Source: Streptomyces xanthophaeus (GTDB taxonomy: Bacteria; Actinomycetota; Actinomycetes; Streptomycetales; Streptomycetaceae). From it: DNA of 64,000 nt. How positions within the stretch are numbered: the stretch's first letter is position 1; each line of letters begins with the position of its first letter. Made by a program: the position numbers and the translations under genes. The notes under the pieces are model-generated. The model was given only the letters and a program-made list of their open reading frames with translations, did no database searches and had not been told where the DNA came from. This document shows positions 1 to 7,900 of this stretch, piece by piece. The stretch covers positions 1,488,001 through 1,552,000 of the forward strand of contig NZ_CP076543.1 of the NCBI RefSeq assembly GCF_030440515.1, written 5' to 3'.

Positions 1-1380
1 CCGCGCGAGATGATGTTCGCCCGGGCGGCCGGGCGCGAGGACCTGCGCGGGCCCATCCCCTGGCCCGGACACTCCCCCGCCGAGCTGACGCCCGAGGAGA
101 TCCGGCGGGCCCTCGCCGGCATCCTGCAGACTCTGCTCCGGCTCCCGCCGCACGAGACGGCGTACTTCGTCGACCGCGTGCTGGTCTTCCTCACCAGCTG
201 CGACGAGCGGCGCGAGGAGGTCTGGGAGCGGACGCCGTGGTGGGACTTCGTGCGCGCGGAGCGGATGTCGAACGAGTACCGGCGCATCCTCGCCGTCGGC
301 ATCACCCGCAACATCGTGGCGACCAAGGCCGAGGAGGCCTCCACCCGCACGGTCGGCACCCTCGGCGAGGCCTTCGTCCTCAACCTGCTGGGGCGCGGGG
401 CGGACGGCCCGCCCGACCGGATCCTCAACCTGCCGACCAACGAGGCCTGGATCGACCCCTGGGAGGCCCATCTGCGCTCCCTGGGCGTCGAGTTCAGGAT
501 CGGCTGGACCGTGCGGGAGGTGCGGTACGCGGGCGGCCGGGTGAGCGGCGTCGCCGTCGAGGGACCGGACGGCGCCGCGCAGACCGTCACCGCCGACCAC
601 TATGTGAGCGCACTGCCCGTCGAGCACGCCCGCCGCACCTGGAGCGCGGCGCTGCGGGCCGCCGATCCGATGCTGGGGCGCTGCGACAAGCTGGAGACGG
701 ACTGGATGACCGGCATCCAGTTCTATCTGACCCAGCGGGCCGAGCTGGTGCACGGCCACCTCAACTGCATCGACTCCCCGTGGTCGTTGACGGCGATCCA
801 GCAGGCCGAGCACTGGCCGTCCCGCGACTTCCCCGCCGACTACGGCGACGGGACGGCGGTCGACTGCCTGTCGGTGGACATCTCCGAGTGGGACAAGCCG
901 GGGATCCTGTACGGGAAGACGGCCAAGCAGTGCACCCGCGAGGAGGTGGCGCGCGAGGTGTGGGCGCAGCTGAAGGCCTCCCTCAACGACACCGGGCGGA
1001 CCCTGCTGAGCGACTCCACACTGCACTCGTGGTTCCTGGACCCGGGAGTGGACGGCCTCGGCACCCCGCACCCCACCAACCAGGACGAGCTGCTGATCCA
1101 CCCGGTCGGCACCCTGCACAACCGGCCGAGCGCGGGCACCCGCATCCCGAACTTCTTCCTCAGCGGGGACTACGTCGCCGTCGACATCGACCTCGCGACG
1201 ATGGAAGGCGCCAACGCGTCGGCGCGCGCGGCCGTCAACTCCCTGCTCGACCGGGACGGTTCGGGCGCGCCGCGGTGCACGGTCCATCCGATGTACCGGG
1301 CGCCGGAGCTGGAGCCCGCCAAACGGCACGACCGGTGGCGCTACCGTCTCGGTCTGCGGAACGTCTTCGACCTGGGCTGA
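1..1380 (+). CDS. FAD-dependent amine-oxidase/desaturase-like oxidoreductase, 3' part
   Basis: The frame is open from the first base, so this is the C-terminal ~459 residues of a longer gene. The fold resembles hydroxysqualene-dehydroxylase and phytoene-desaturase-like FAD proteins. There is a substrate-domain stretch (around NLPTNEAWIDPWEAHLRSLG), a beta-strand reading HYVSALPVEHARR, and a C-terminal FAD-contact motif FLSGDYVAVDIDLATMEGAN, which matches the 'GD...d..s.EGA..SG' end of this superfamily. The N-terminal GxGxxG dinucleotide-binding motif is absent only because it lies outside the window. Which substrate is oxidised cannot be told. A MmyB-type regulator begins 24 bases downstream on the same strand. 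Family-level call is good; the function is open. Confidence 0.8.
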   Translation, partial: PREMMFARAAGREDLRGPIPWPGHSPAELTPEEIRRALAGILQTLLRLPPHETAYFVDRVLVFLTSCDERREEVWERTPWWDFVRAERMSNEYRRILAVGITRNIVATKAEEASTRTVGTLGEAFVLNLLGRGADGPPDRILNLPTNEAWIDPWEAHLRSLGVEFRIGWTVREVRYAGGRVSGVAVEGPDGAAQTVTADHYVSALPVEHARRTWSAALRAADPMLGRCDKLETDWMTGIQFYLTQRAELVHGHLNCIDSPWSLTAIQQAEHWPSRDFPADYGDGTAVDCLSVDISEWDKPGILYGKTAKQCTREEVAREVWAQLKASLNDTGRTLLSDSTLHSWFLDPGVDGLGTPHPTNQDELLIHPVGTLHNRPSAGTRIPNFFLSGDYVAVDIDLATMEGANASARAAVNSLLDRDGSGAPRCTVHPMYRAPELEPAKRHDRWRYRLGLRNVFDLG

Positions 1381-1404
1381 CCCTCCTCGGCTAACGTCGT
1401 GCGC

Positions 1405-2193
1405 ATGACGACGACGAGTGTGGGCACCCTGCTGCGCGCCTGGCGGGAGCGGCGCGGCATCAGCCAGCTGGAGCTGGCGGGCCGCGCCGACTCCTCGTCC
1501 CGGCACATCAGCTTCATCGAGACGGGCCGGTCCCGGCCGAGCGAGGAGATGGTGCTGCGGCTCGCCGGCCATCTGGACGTGCCGATGCGGGAGCGCAACT
1601 CCCTCCTGCTGGCGGCGGGTTACGCCCCGCGCTACGCGCACACCGCGCTGGACGACCCGGCGATGGAGACGCTGCGGGAGGGCATCGCCCGCCTGCTGAC
1701 GGGGTACGAGCCCTATCCCGCCCTGGTCGTGGACGCCGTGTACAACGTCGTCGCCGCCAACCAGGGCATCGCGATGCTGCTGGACGGCCTGCCGGAGCAC
1801 CTGCTGACCCCGCCGCTGAACGCCATGCGGATCACCCTGCACCCCGAGGGCCTGGCCCCGCGGATCCACAACCTCAAGGAGTGGCGCGGGCACCTGCTGG
1901 CCCAGATGGAGCGGCAGATCGCGCTGGCCCGCTCCGAGCCGCTGCGCGCCCTCTACGAGGAGGTGTCGGCCTATCCGGTCGCCGAGCGCCCGGGCGACAG
2001 CGCCCCGCAGGAGCCCACCGCGTACATCGCGCTGCCGCTGGTCATCGAGCACGACGGGCACCTGCTGTCCTTCGTGTCGTCCATCGCGACCTTCAACACT
2101 CCGATGGACGTGACCGTCGCCGAGCTGGCCATCGAGACGATGCTCCCGGCCGACCCGGCGACGGTGAAGTACCTGCGCTCACTGGGCGGCTGA
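1405..2193 (+). CDS. XRE-family regulator with MmyB-like ligand-binding domain
   Basis: The protein (262 aa) has an N-terminal Cro/C1 helix-turn-helix at about residues 5-62 (LLRAWRERRGISQLELAGRA, then SRHISFIETGRSRPS), followed by a MmyB-like ligand-binding domain typical of actinobacterial regulators (motif EPYPALVVDAVYNVVAANQG near residue 105). Members usually control an adjacent oxidoreductase or short-chain dehydrogenase gene, so the upstream FAD enzyme or the convergent membrane gene are plausible targets; that is inference. ATG at 1405 is preferred, but a GTG two codons upstream is possible and neither has a strong ribosome site. Its last 15 bases overlap the 3' end of the convergent membrane gene. 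Confidence 0.85.
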   Translation: MTTTSVGTLLRAWRERRGISQLELAGRADSSSRHISFIETGRSRPSEEMVLRLAGHLDVPMRERNSLLLAAGYAPRYAHTALDDPAMETLREGIARLLTGYEPYPALVVDAVYNVVAANQGIAMLLDGLPEHLLTPPLNAMRITLHPEGLAPRIHNLKEWRGHLLAQMERQIALARSEPLRALYEEVSAYPVAERPGDSAPQEPTAYIALPLVIEHDGHLLSFVSSIATFNTPMDVTVAELAIETMLPADPATVKYLRSLGG

Positions 2194-2601
2194 ACCCGAG
2201 CGCAGGGCGAGCTGCTGGAGCACGGCGAAGCCGGCCACGGTGAGGGCCTGCACCGGGATCCACAGCAGCCCGGCGGTGGTGGGCTCGAACCAGAGCGCCA
2301 GGGAGGCGAGACTCAGGGCGGCCCAGGCGTAGTTCGTCTCGATGACGAGCTTCACGGGAAGGACGGGCGGCTGCCGCCGCGAGCCGAGCCATCCGACGGC
2401 GGCCCCGTACGCGACGAGGAGGATCCCGAGTTCGAGCAGCAGCGGCTGCCCGACCCCGAGCAGCCGGCCGAGCGGGGCGGAGAAGGCGACGTACGCGAGC
2501 CCGTTGGCGGTGGTGACGACGGAGTCGAGGGCGAGGAAGCGGCGCAGCGCGGTCTGCGGGTCGCGGGTGCGGGCGAAGCCGGCGAGCGGGGTCGCGGACA
2601 T
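2179..2601 (-). CDS. Small four-helix integral membrane protein, unknown function
   Basis: A protein of 140 aa starting MSATPLAGFARTRDP. An upstream in-frame start exists, but the segment it would add looks like leader DNA, and the chosen ATG is followed by a conserved-looking start. After a short charged N terminus there are about four hydrophobic helices (VVTTANGLAYVAFSAPLG, LLLELGILLVAYGAAVGWLG, YAWAALSLASLALWF, LLWIPVQALTVAGFAVLQQL), so it is an inner-membrane protein. I do not recognise a named family with certainty. A perfect 6-bp inverted repeat (TTACCT...AGGTAA) lies about 115 bases upstream and may be its operator. Its 3' end overlaps the convergent regulator gene by 15 bases. Confidence 0.75.
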   Translation of the reverse strand: MSATPLAGFARTRDPQTALRRFLALDSVVTTANGLAYVAFSAPLGRLLGVGQPLLLELGILLVAYGAAVGWLGSRRQPPVLPVKLVIETNYAWAALSLASLALWFEPTTAGLLWIPVQALTVAGFAVLQQLALRSGSAAQ

Positions 2602-2715
2602 GGGAATCAGCCTCCATCGAGGTCGAACGGCCAGGTGGGACACGGGTTCCGGGACCGAGTGCGCGGCCCCGGAACCCGATGCGTCCACTGTGCCGGGGCC
2701 TGCGGGGAGGGTCGA

Positions 2716-2730
2716 TTACCTCCCAGGTAA
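2716..2730. promoter_or_regulatory. Inverted repeat TTACCT-CCC-AGGTAA, candidate operator
   Basis: A perfect 6-bp inverted repeat with a 3-base spacer sits in the 138-base gap between two leftward genes, upstream of the small membrane-protein gene. Symmetry of this kind suits a dimeric winged-helix or MarR/HxlR-type regulator. The adjacent MmyB-type regulator is another possible binder. No regulator can be assigned from sequence. Confidence 0.4.
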
Positions 2731-2739
2731 CGGGCGGCC

Positions 2740-3186
2740 TCACAGGTGGGCATGCAGCGCCGCGTAGGCTCGCTCGATCTCGCCCAGGTACTGCTCCAGG
2801 CCGAAGCGGACCTCGTCGACGGTGGTGCCGTCGCGGCCCGCGTACATGAGGTCGGACCAGATGACCGTCTCGCCACGGAGCCGGATCTGGATGGTCAGCA
2901 GGGGCGACCCCGGTTCGTGTGGTTCCCCGGCCGCCACGGCTGCGCTGCGCGGCATGTCAGTCGGATGGAGCGGTCCGCCCGGGCGGAGCAGCCGCCCCGG
3001 TCCGAGACCGGCCATCCCGCTGTCGCTGCGGGCCACCACGTCGAGGCCGTCGACGAAGAGGTAGGTGTGGACGGCCGCACACACCGGCGGCCCGGGGCAC
3101 GCGCTGATGAACAGCGTGCTCTTCGCGTCGTCGCTCCGCCTGTCGGGCGCGGTGGCCCTCGGCACGCGCGGGGATCTACGCGGCAT
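2740..3186 (-). CDS. Hypothetical protein, 148 aa
   Basis: I do not recognise this protein. The C-terminal half carries the most protein-like sequence: ETVIWSDLMYAGRDGTTVDE followed by an amphipathic helix RFGLEQYLGEIERAYAALHA. A single strand-rich region (AAVHTYLFVDGLDVVARSDS) sits in the middle. There is no signal peptide or membrane helix. The first ~20 residues are arginine-rich and may be leader, so a start further in (GTG at residue 8) is possible. The reading frame has coding-like third-position GC and lies in the same direction as the membrane gene downstream. Confidence 0.55.
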   Translation of the reverse strand: MPRRSPRVPRATAPDRRSDDAKSTLFISACPGPPVCAAVHTYLFVDGLDVVARSDSGMAGLGPGRLLRPGGPLHPTDMPRSAAVAAGEPHEPGSPLLTIQIRLRGETVIWSDLMYAGRDGTTVDEVRFGLEQYLGEIERAYAALHAHL

Positions 3187-3424
3187 CCGCCTGATGTGAG
3201 GTCATGGCGCGATCCTAGCGGCTGCGCGCCGCGCCAGCTCCGTCGGCCGCGGCGCGGGTCCAACACCTGCTGCCCGGGCGGGGGTTGCCGTGCGGCCCCG
3301 CAGGCCGGGGGATGCCAACCCTTTTTGAGCTGTACGGCAGGAAACGTTGGGGTTCCCCTGGTTCGGTCAGGGGCGGGAGGCTAGGCTTCACCGAGCCCGA
3401 ATCACTCGAACGCCTTGTCGACAT

Positions 3425-4465
3425 ATGGAGAATCCGCCGGTGCGAGCCGCCGCCCGACCCGATCTCGCCGCCATCTGGCGCCGCACCTGGGCACTGGCGC
3501 AGGAGCACGGGCAGGATCCGGCCGAGGTGCTGGCGGTGGAGCGGCTGAGTCATCTGTCCGGGGTCGAACCCGGGCGCGTACCCCAGGTGGTGGCGGGCAC
3601 CGCCGTGGAGGCGCCGCTGGAGCGGCGGGTGCACCAGCGGTTCCTGCGGCTGCGCGCGACCCGGCGCGACAAGCACGGCCGGGAGTGGTCGCTGGCGGCC
3701 ATCGCCGACGACTTCGACGCCCCCGGCGCCTCTCTCGGGCCGCTCAACGCCGGTACCGGGCTGCCCCGGATGGGTCACGCGGCCGGTGTGCAGCGGTTCT
3801 TCGGCGTCCATGCCGGTTTCCTCCTCGCCGACAGCAAGAGCGCGGTGGAGCGGGCCCTCGCCCTGTCAGCCACCACCGTCTCCGACGGCCGGGACGACCT
3901 GGAACACCTGTCGTACCTCACCGGCATGACCCCGCAGGCCATCCGGCTCACCCTCGACGGAAGGCCGCCCCGGCTCCCGCTCAAGGAGCAGGTGCACCTG
4001 CGGTTCGAGCACCTGCGCCGCACCCGTGTACGGGAGGACGGCCAGCCCCACTCGCTGGCGGCCATCGCCAAGTCCTTCGACGCGTCGGGGCAGTCGCTGA
4101 CCCGCCTCGCCCAGGGCGAGGGCCTGCCCAACCTCGCCGCGGCCGCCGGGATCCAGCGTTTCTACGGCGTCGAGGGCGGCTTCCTGCTGGCCGACGACAC
4201 CGAGGCGCTCTCCAGCGCCCTCGCCCTGATCGAGGGGGAGTTGGAGTCGGCGGTACGGGACCGGGAGAACCCGATGCTGGCGGTTCTGCGGGCGCACGAC
4301 GTACGCAGCATCGTCACGCGGGCCGGACGGCTGTCGCCCCAGGGCTGGAAGTCGCTGGCCGACCACTTGGACGACCTCCTCGCGCGCGAGGGGCAGCTCG
4401 GAGTTCCGGGCACGAAGAGCGGGGCGCCGACCGAGGGCGCCGCCGCCGAGGGAGAAACACCATGA
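3425..4465 (+). CDS. Duplicated XRE-like regulator, partner of IrrE-like peptidase
   Basis: The protein has 346 aa built from two homologous modules, residues ~41-147 and ~161-269, with an offset of ~120. Each module reads LSxLxG..P...R(F)xxLR.TR...G...SLAAIA..FDA.G.SL..L..G.GLP...AAG(I/V)QRF.GV..GFLLAD. That pattern is the usual actinobacterial XRE domain (HTH, then 'ARFFGVP..fFLdd') diverged and doubled, so a DNA-binding or pseudo-repressor role is inferred. ATG at 3425 follows 'acat' with no strong ribosome site; upstream in-frame sequence is not protein-like. The stop overlaps the ATG of the metallopeptidase gene (ATGA), which indicates translational coupling. XRE/IrrE pairs are a known arrangement in which the peptidase inactivates the regulator. 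Confidence 0.75.
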   Translation: MENPPVRAAARPDLAAIWRRTWALAQEHGQDPAEVLAVERLSHLSGVEPGRVPQVVAGTAVEAPLERRVHQRFLRLRATRRDKHGREWSLAAIADDFDAPGASLGPLNAGTGLPRMGHAAGVQRFFGVHAGFLLADSKSAVERALALSATTVSDGRDDLEHLSYLTGMTPQAIRLTLDGRPPRLPLKEQVHLRFEHLRRTRVREDGQPHSLAAIAKSFDASGQSLTRLAQGEGLPNLAAAAGIQRFYGVEGGFLLADDTEALSSALALIEGELESAVRDRENPMLAVLRAHDVRSIVTRAGRLSPQGWKSLADHLDDLLAREGQLGVPGTKSGAPTEGAAAEGETP

Positions 4466-5097
4466 GGACCACACGGGCCATGCGCAAGCTGGGCTCCGAA
4501 CTCCTGGAGGGAGCGCGCCTGACGCCGCCGGCCGATGCCAGGGAGATCATCGGGGCGCTGTGCGCCGCCTACTCCGAGCGGCGCGGCGGAGAGCGGAAGG
4601 TCGATTTCCATTTCACCTCCTTCCCGCCCGACACCGCGAGCGGGCTGTGGCTCGAGCTGGACGACGTCGACCTGATCGTCGTCGAGCAGCACACCCGGCC
4701 CGAACACCAGCTCGTCATCGCGTGCCACGAGTTGTGGCACCTGGACGAGGGCACCTGCGACAGCCTCGGTCCTGGCATGCTGGTGGCTGCCCGGCTGGCC
4801 GGACACCCCGGCCGTCTCGCCGACCTGCTGACCTCCGGCTCCGGGCTGGACGCGGTGGTCCGGCAGGCCGCCGCCCGCGCCGACCACGGGGATCCGGCGG
4901 AGATCCGGGCCGAGACCTTCGGCCTGCACCTCGGCAACACCCTGCGCTCCTACCTGCCCTCGCCCCGCGAACAGCAGCTCCCCGAGGCCATCGAGCGCAT
5001 CAAGTCCTCGCTCGGCTGGGGAAGCCCCGTGCCACGCCGCGACCCGCACCAGCCGGTCGCCGCACCCCTCACGCCGATGCCCTCAGCACGGCCCTGA
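4462..5097 (+). CDS. IrrE/ImmA-like zinc metallopeptidase ('toxin/regulator component')
   Basis: The protein has 211 aa with a clear HExxH zinc motif, HELWH at residues 89-93, preceded by a beta strand DDVDLIVVEQHTRPEHQLVI. This is the layout of ImmA/IrrE-like (DUF955-type) peptidases, whose known members cleave a partner XRE repressor. A downstream acidic residue in AEIRAETFGLHLG is a possible third ligand. The gene starts inside the stop of the duplicated regulator and ends 16 bases before a FAD oxidoreductase gene. Four genes thus form one unit. Cytoplasmic; no signal or membrane segment. The catalytic call is good by motif; the substrate is inference from gene order. Confidence 0.8.
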   Translation: MRTTRAMRKLGSELLEGARLTPPADAREIIGALCAAYSERRGGERKVDFHFTSFPPDTASGLWLELDDVDLIVVEQHTRPEHQLVIACHELWHLDEGTCDSLGPGMLVAARLAGHPGRLADLLTSGSGLDAVVRQAAARADHGDPAEIRAETFGLHLGNTLRSYLPSPREQQLPEAIERIKSSLGWGSPVPRRDPHQPVAAPLTPMPSARP

Positions 5098-5113
5098 CAG
5101 AGAGCACGCCACG

Positions 5114-6592
5114 ATGAACCAGTCCACCCCGCCCCGCCACGCCGTCGTCATAGGCGGCAGCCTGGCCGGCCTCCTCGCGGCCGCTGTCCTCGCCGAGCAC
5201 GCCACGGTCACCGTCATCGACGCCGACCCGCTGCCCGAGGGGCCGGCCCCGCGCCGTGGGCTCCCGCAGGCCCGGCACACCCACCTGCTGTGGTCGGGCG
5301 GCGCCCGGGCCATCGAGCAGATCCTGCCCGGCATCACCGCCGACTGGACGAAGGCGGGCGCCATCCGCCGCAGCCTGCCCACCGACCTCGTCTCGAAGTC
5401 CGCCCAGGGATGGATCCCGCGGTGCGGGGAGAAGCAGTTCAACATCTCCTGCAGCCGCGATCTCCTCGATTCGGTGATCCGCGCCCGGGTGACCGGCCTG
5501 AAGGGGGTCTCCACCCTCCAGCGGAGCCGGGTCCGCGCCCTGGAGGGCACGGCGTCCCGGGTCACCGGCGTCCTCGTCGACACTCCGGAGGAAGCGGGCC
5601 GGCTCCTGACCGCCGACCTCGTGGTCGACGCGAGCGGTCGCGGCTCGCGCGCCCGGACCTGGCTCCAGGCGCTCGGCGTCACCGGCATCCGGCAGGCCGA
5701 GGTCGACTCGGGCCTCGTCTACGCGACGAGGATCTTCGAAGCCCCGGCCGGAGCCCACGAGATGGGCTTCCCCATCATCAACGTCCAGTCCGACCCCCGG
5801 GTGCCCGTCCCGGGCCAGACGGCCACGATCGTGCCCATCGAGAACGGCCAGTGGCAGGCCACCCTCTCGGGGACCCGCGGCGGCCAGCCGACCGGCGACC
5901 CCGACGCGTTCATCCCGTTCGCCAAGGCCGTCCGCGACCCGATCGTCGGGGAGCTCCTGGAGGGCCGCAAGCCCCTGACGGACGTCGCCGTCACCCAGGG
6001 CACCGCAAACCGCCGGATCTACTTCGAGAAGGCCGAGCTGCCCGACGGCTTCTTCGCCGTCGGCGACTCCGTCGCCACCTTCAACCCGCTGTACGGACAG
6101 GGCATGACCGTCGCGGCCCAGGGGATCCTGGCCGTACGCACCCTGCTGCGTGCGAAGGGACTGGAGCACCCCGGGATCGGCCGCGAGGCGCAGCGCGTCA
6201 TCGCGCCGCAGGTCAGCACCGCCTGGGAGCTGGCCACGTCGCAGGACATCCTGTATCCGGGAGCCACCGGCATCAAGCCGCGCGCCGGCACCGGTCTGCT
6301 CAACGTGTACGTCAACAGGCTGATGACGGGAGCGACCACCGACGAGACGCTCACCGCCGCCCTGTTCAAGGTCCTCACCATGAGCACCGCGCCCACCCAC
6401 TGGCTCCACCCGTCGGTGGTCTGGCACGTCCTGCGCGCTTCGGACCGGGGCGCGCTGAAGGCGCCGCCGCTCACCGCCGCCGAGCGGGCCGTCGCCGGGC
6501 TGGACCGGGCGCCCGGCACGACGCCCGGTGCCGGCACGGGCCCGTCGGCGGACCCGGCCGGCCCCGCCGACGCCGTCGGACAGGCCCGATGA
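5114..6592 (+). CDS. FAD-dependent oxidoreductase of the IrrE/MAB_1171c operon
   Basis: The protein has 492 aa with an N-terminal Rossmann FAD motif ([14 protein letters not shown], residues ~10-23), an RHTHLLW segment after it, a DASGRGS strand-turn near 175, and the second FAD signature GDSVATFNPLYGQGMTVAAQG near residue 317. This is the flavin monooxygenase/geranylgeranyl-reductase-like group. Some Streptomyces paralogues sit beside the same partners. The stop overlaps the start of the membrane gene by four bases (ATGA). Substrate unknown: the embedding in a regulator/peptidase/membrane operon argues for a small-molecule modifier rather than central metabolism, but that is speculation. Confidence 0.8.
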   Translation: MNQSTPPRHAVVIGGSLAGLLAAAVLAEHATVTVIDADPLPEGPAPRRGLPQARHTHLLWSGGARAIEQILPGITADWTKAGAIRRSLPTDLVSKSAQGWIPRCGEKQFNISCSRDLLDSVIRARVTGLKGVSTLQRSRVRALEGTASRVTGVLVDTPEEAGRLLTADLVVDASGRGSRARTWLQALGVTGIRQAEVDSGLVYATRIFEAPAGAHEMGFPIINVQSDPRVPVPGQTATIVPIENGQWQATLSGTRGGQPTGDPDAFIPFAKAVRDPIVGELLEGRKPLTDVAVTQGTANRRIYFEKAELPDGFFAVGDSVATFNPLYGQGMTVAAQGILAVRTLLRAKGLEHPGIGREAQRVIAPQVSTAWELATSQDILYPGATGIKPRAGTGLLNVYVNRLMTGATTDETLTAALFKVLTMSTAPTHWLHPSVVWHVLRASDRGALKAPPLTAAERAVAGLDRAPGTTPGAGTGPSADPAGPADAVGQAR

Positions 6593-7797
6593 GCGGCAGG
6601 TTCCTGCCGCTCCTGCCCGCCTCCCTGATGGTCCTGGCGCTGCTGATCAAGCTGCCGAAGCTGCGCCGGGACCGGGACCGGCCGCTGAACCGGACGGCGT
6701 GCGCACTGCTCGCCGTCGGGGCACCCATCAACTTCCTCGCATCGCCGTCGACCATCGCCACGGTCAACCGTCACACCGGCGTGGTCAACTTCTCCGCGCC
6801 CCTGGTGTTCGGCCTGTGCACGGTGTTCTCCGGGCTGTGCGTCGTCCTGGTGCTGCAGTGGCGCGGCGGGCCGCCCGCGGCCGTGCGCCGGGCCACCCGG
6901 CTGACCACGGCCCTGTTCGGCACCGCGACCGCGGCCATCGTCGTCCTGTTCGTGATCGGCGACGCACCGGTGGAGCGGCTCCAGGACCTGGACACGTACT
7001 ACGCGACCACGCCCTGGATCCGCGAGATGATCGTCTGCTTCCTCGTGGCGCACACCCTGGGCACCTCGGCGCTGACCTGGCTGTGCGGCAAGTGGCTGGC
7101 GCGCGCCGACCGTGCGATGCGCCCGCTGCGCACGGGGCTGGCCCTGATCGTGGTCGCCGGGCTGATGGACCTGGCCTACCTGGCCGCCAAGTGGGCCTCG
7201 GTCGTGGCTCGCTGGACCGGCCACGACCTGGTGTTCCTGTCGACGGACGTGGCGCCGCCACTGGCGGGGGCCGCCGGGCTGCTGCTCGGTGCCGGGTTCG
7301 TCGTGCCGCTGGTGGGCGGGTCGGCGACATGGCTGGCCTTCAGCCAGTACCGGCGGCTGCGCCCGCTGTGGAAGGCGCTGCGCGGATTCGCCGCGACCCA
7401 GGGACGGACCGTGCCGCTGGCCTGGTGGTCCCCGGTGGGGATCCGGCTCATCCACCGGGAGTCGGTCATCGACGACGGCATCCTGGCGCTGGCCGGCTGG
7501 TTCGACCCCCGGGTGCGCAGCGCCGCGTACGAGGAGGCCCGGGGCCGGGGTATGGGCGAGGCACGGGCCGCCGCGGTCGCGGACGCGGCCGTCCTGGCGG
7601 CAGCCTGCCACCGCAAGGCCGCCGCCGCGAGCGGATCCGCGCCGGGGCCGGCCGCGATCCCGGAGCCCTACCGTCTGGGCCGGCGGCCCCTGACCGCCCT
7701 GGCGGACGCGTTCCGTACCTCCGACATCGTCGCCGCGGCCCACGACGCGGCCACCGCCGGCACGCGGGAGCTGAACCCCGACCCGGTCGGCGCCTGA
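6589..7797 (+). CDS. MAB_1171c-like multi-pass membrane protein
   Basis: The protein has 402 aa with about seven hydrophobic helices in the first 250 residues, starting RFLPLLPASLMVLALLIKLP and including TTALFGTATAAIVVLFVIGD and LAGAAGLLLGAGFVVPLVGG. A cytosolic C-terminal region follows with WLAFSQYRRLRPLWKALR and a conserved-looking PVGIRLIHRESVIDDGILAL. This architecture and the neighbourhood match the MAB_1171c 'putative transporter' family (DUF6545-type C terminus). No transport substrate or motif for energy coupling is visible, so 'transporter' is only a family label. It is the last gene of the operon, and a hairpin 25 bases past the stop can terminate it. Confidence 0.78.
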   Translation: MSGRFLPLLPASLMVLALLIKLPKLRRDRDRPLNRTACALLAVGAPINFLASPSTIATVNRHTGVVNFSAPLVFGLCTVFSGLCVVLVLQWRGGPPAAVRRATRLTTALFGTATAAIVVLFVIGDAPVERLQDLDTYYATTPWIREMIVCFLVAHTLGTSALTWLCGKWLARADRAMRPLRTGLALIVVAGLMDLAYLAAKWASVVARWTGHDLVFLSTDVAPPLAGAAGLLLGAGFVVPLVGGSATWLAFSQYRRLRPLWKALRGFAATQGRTVPLAWWSPVGIRLIHRESVIDDGILALAGWFDPRVRSAAYEEARGRGMGEARAAAVADAAVLAAACHRKAAAASGSAPGPAAIPEPYRLGRRPLTALADAFRTSDIVAAAHDAATAGTRELNPDPVGA

Positions 7798-7822
7798 GAC
7801 GCACAGCCCCCGGGGAAACGCG

Positions 7823-7852
7823 ACGCCCCGGACCGATGGCCGGCCGGGGCGT
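7823..7852. terminator. Bidirectional hairpin between convergent genes
   Basis: ACGCCCCGG and CCGGGGCGT form a perfect 9-bp stem around a 12-base GC-rich loop. It lies in the 103-base gap between the membrane gene and the leftward folD gene, so it can serve both. There is no U-run, as is usual in Streptomyces. Confidence 0.6.
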
Positions 7853-7900
7853 GCGCGTGGGGCGCGGGCGTGCGTCGTACGCGGGACCCGCGCGGTGGGA

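Noticed and set aside
5069..6427. Long minus-strand open frame opposite the FAD oxidoreductase
   Set aside because: Low-complexity Gly/Asp/Arg composition typical of antisense frames in high-GC DNA; no motif.
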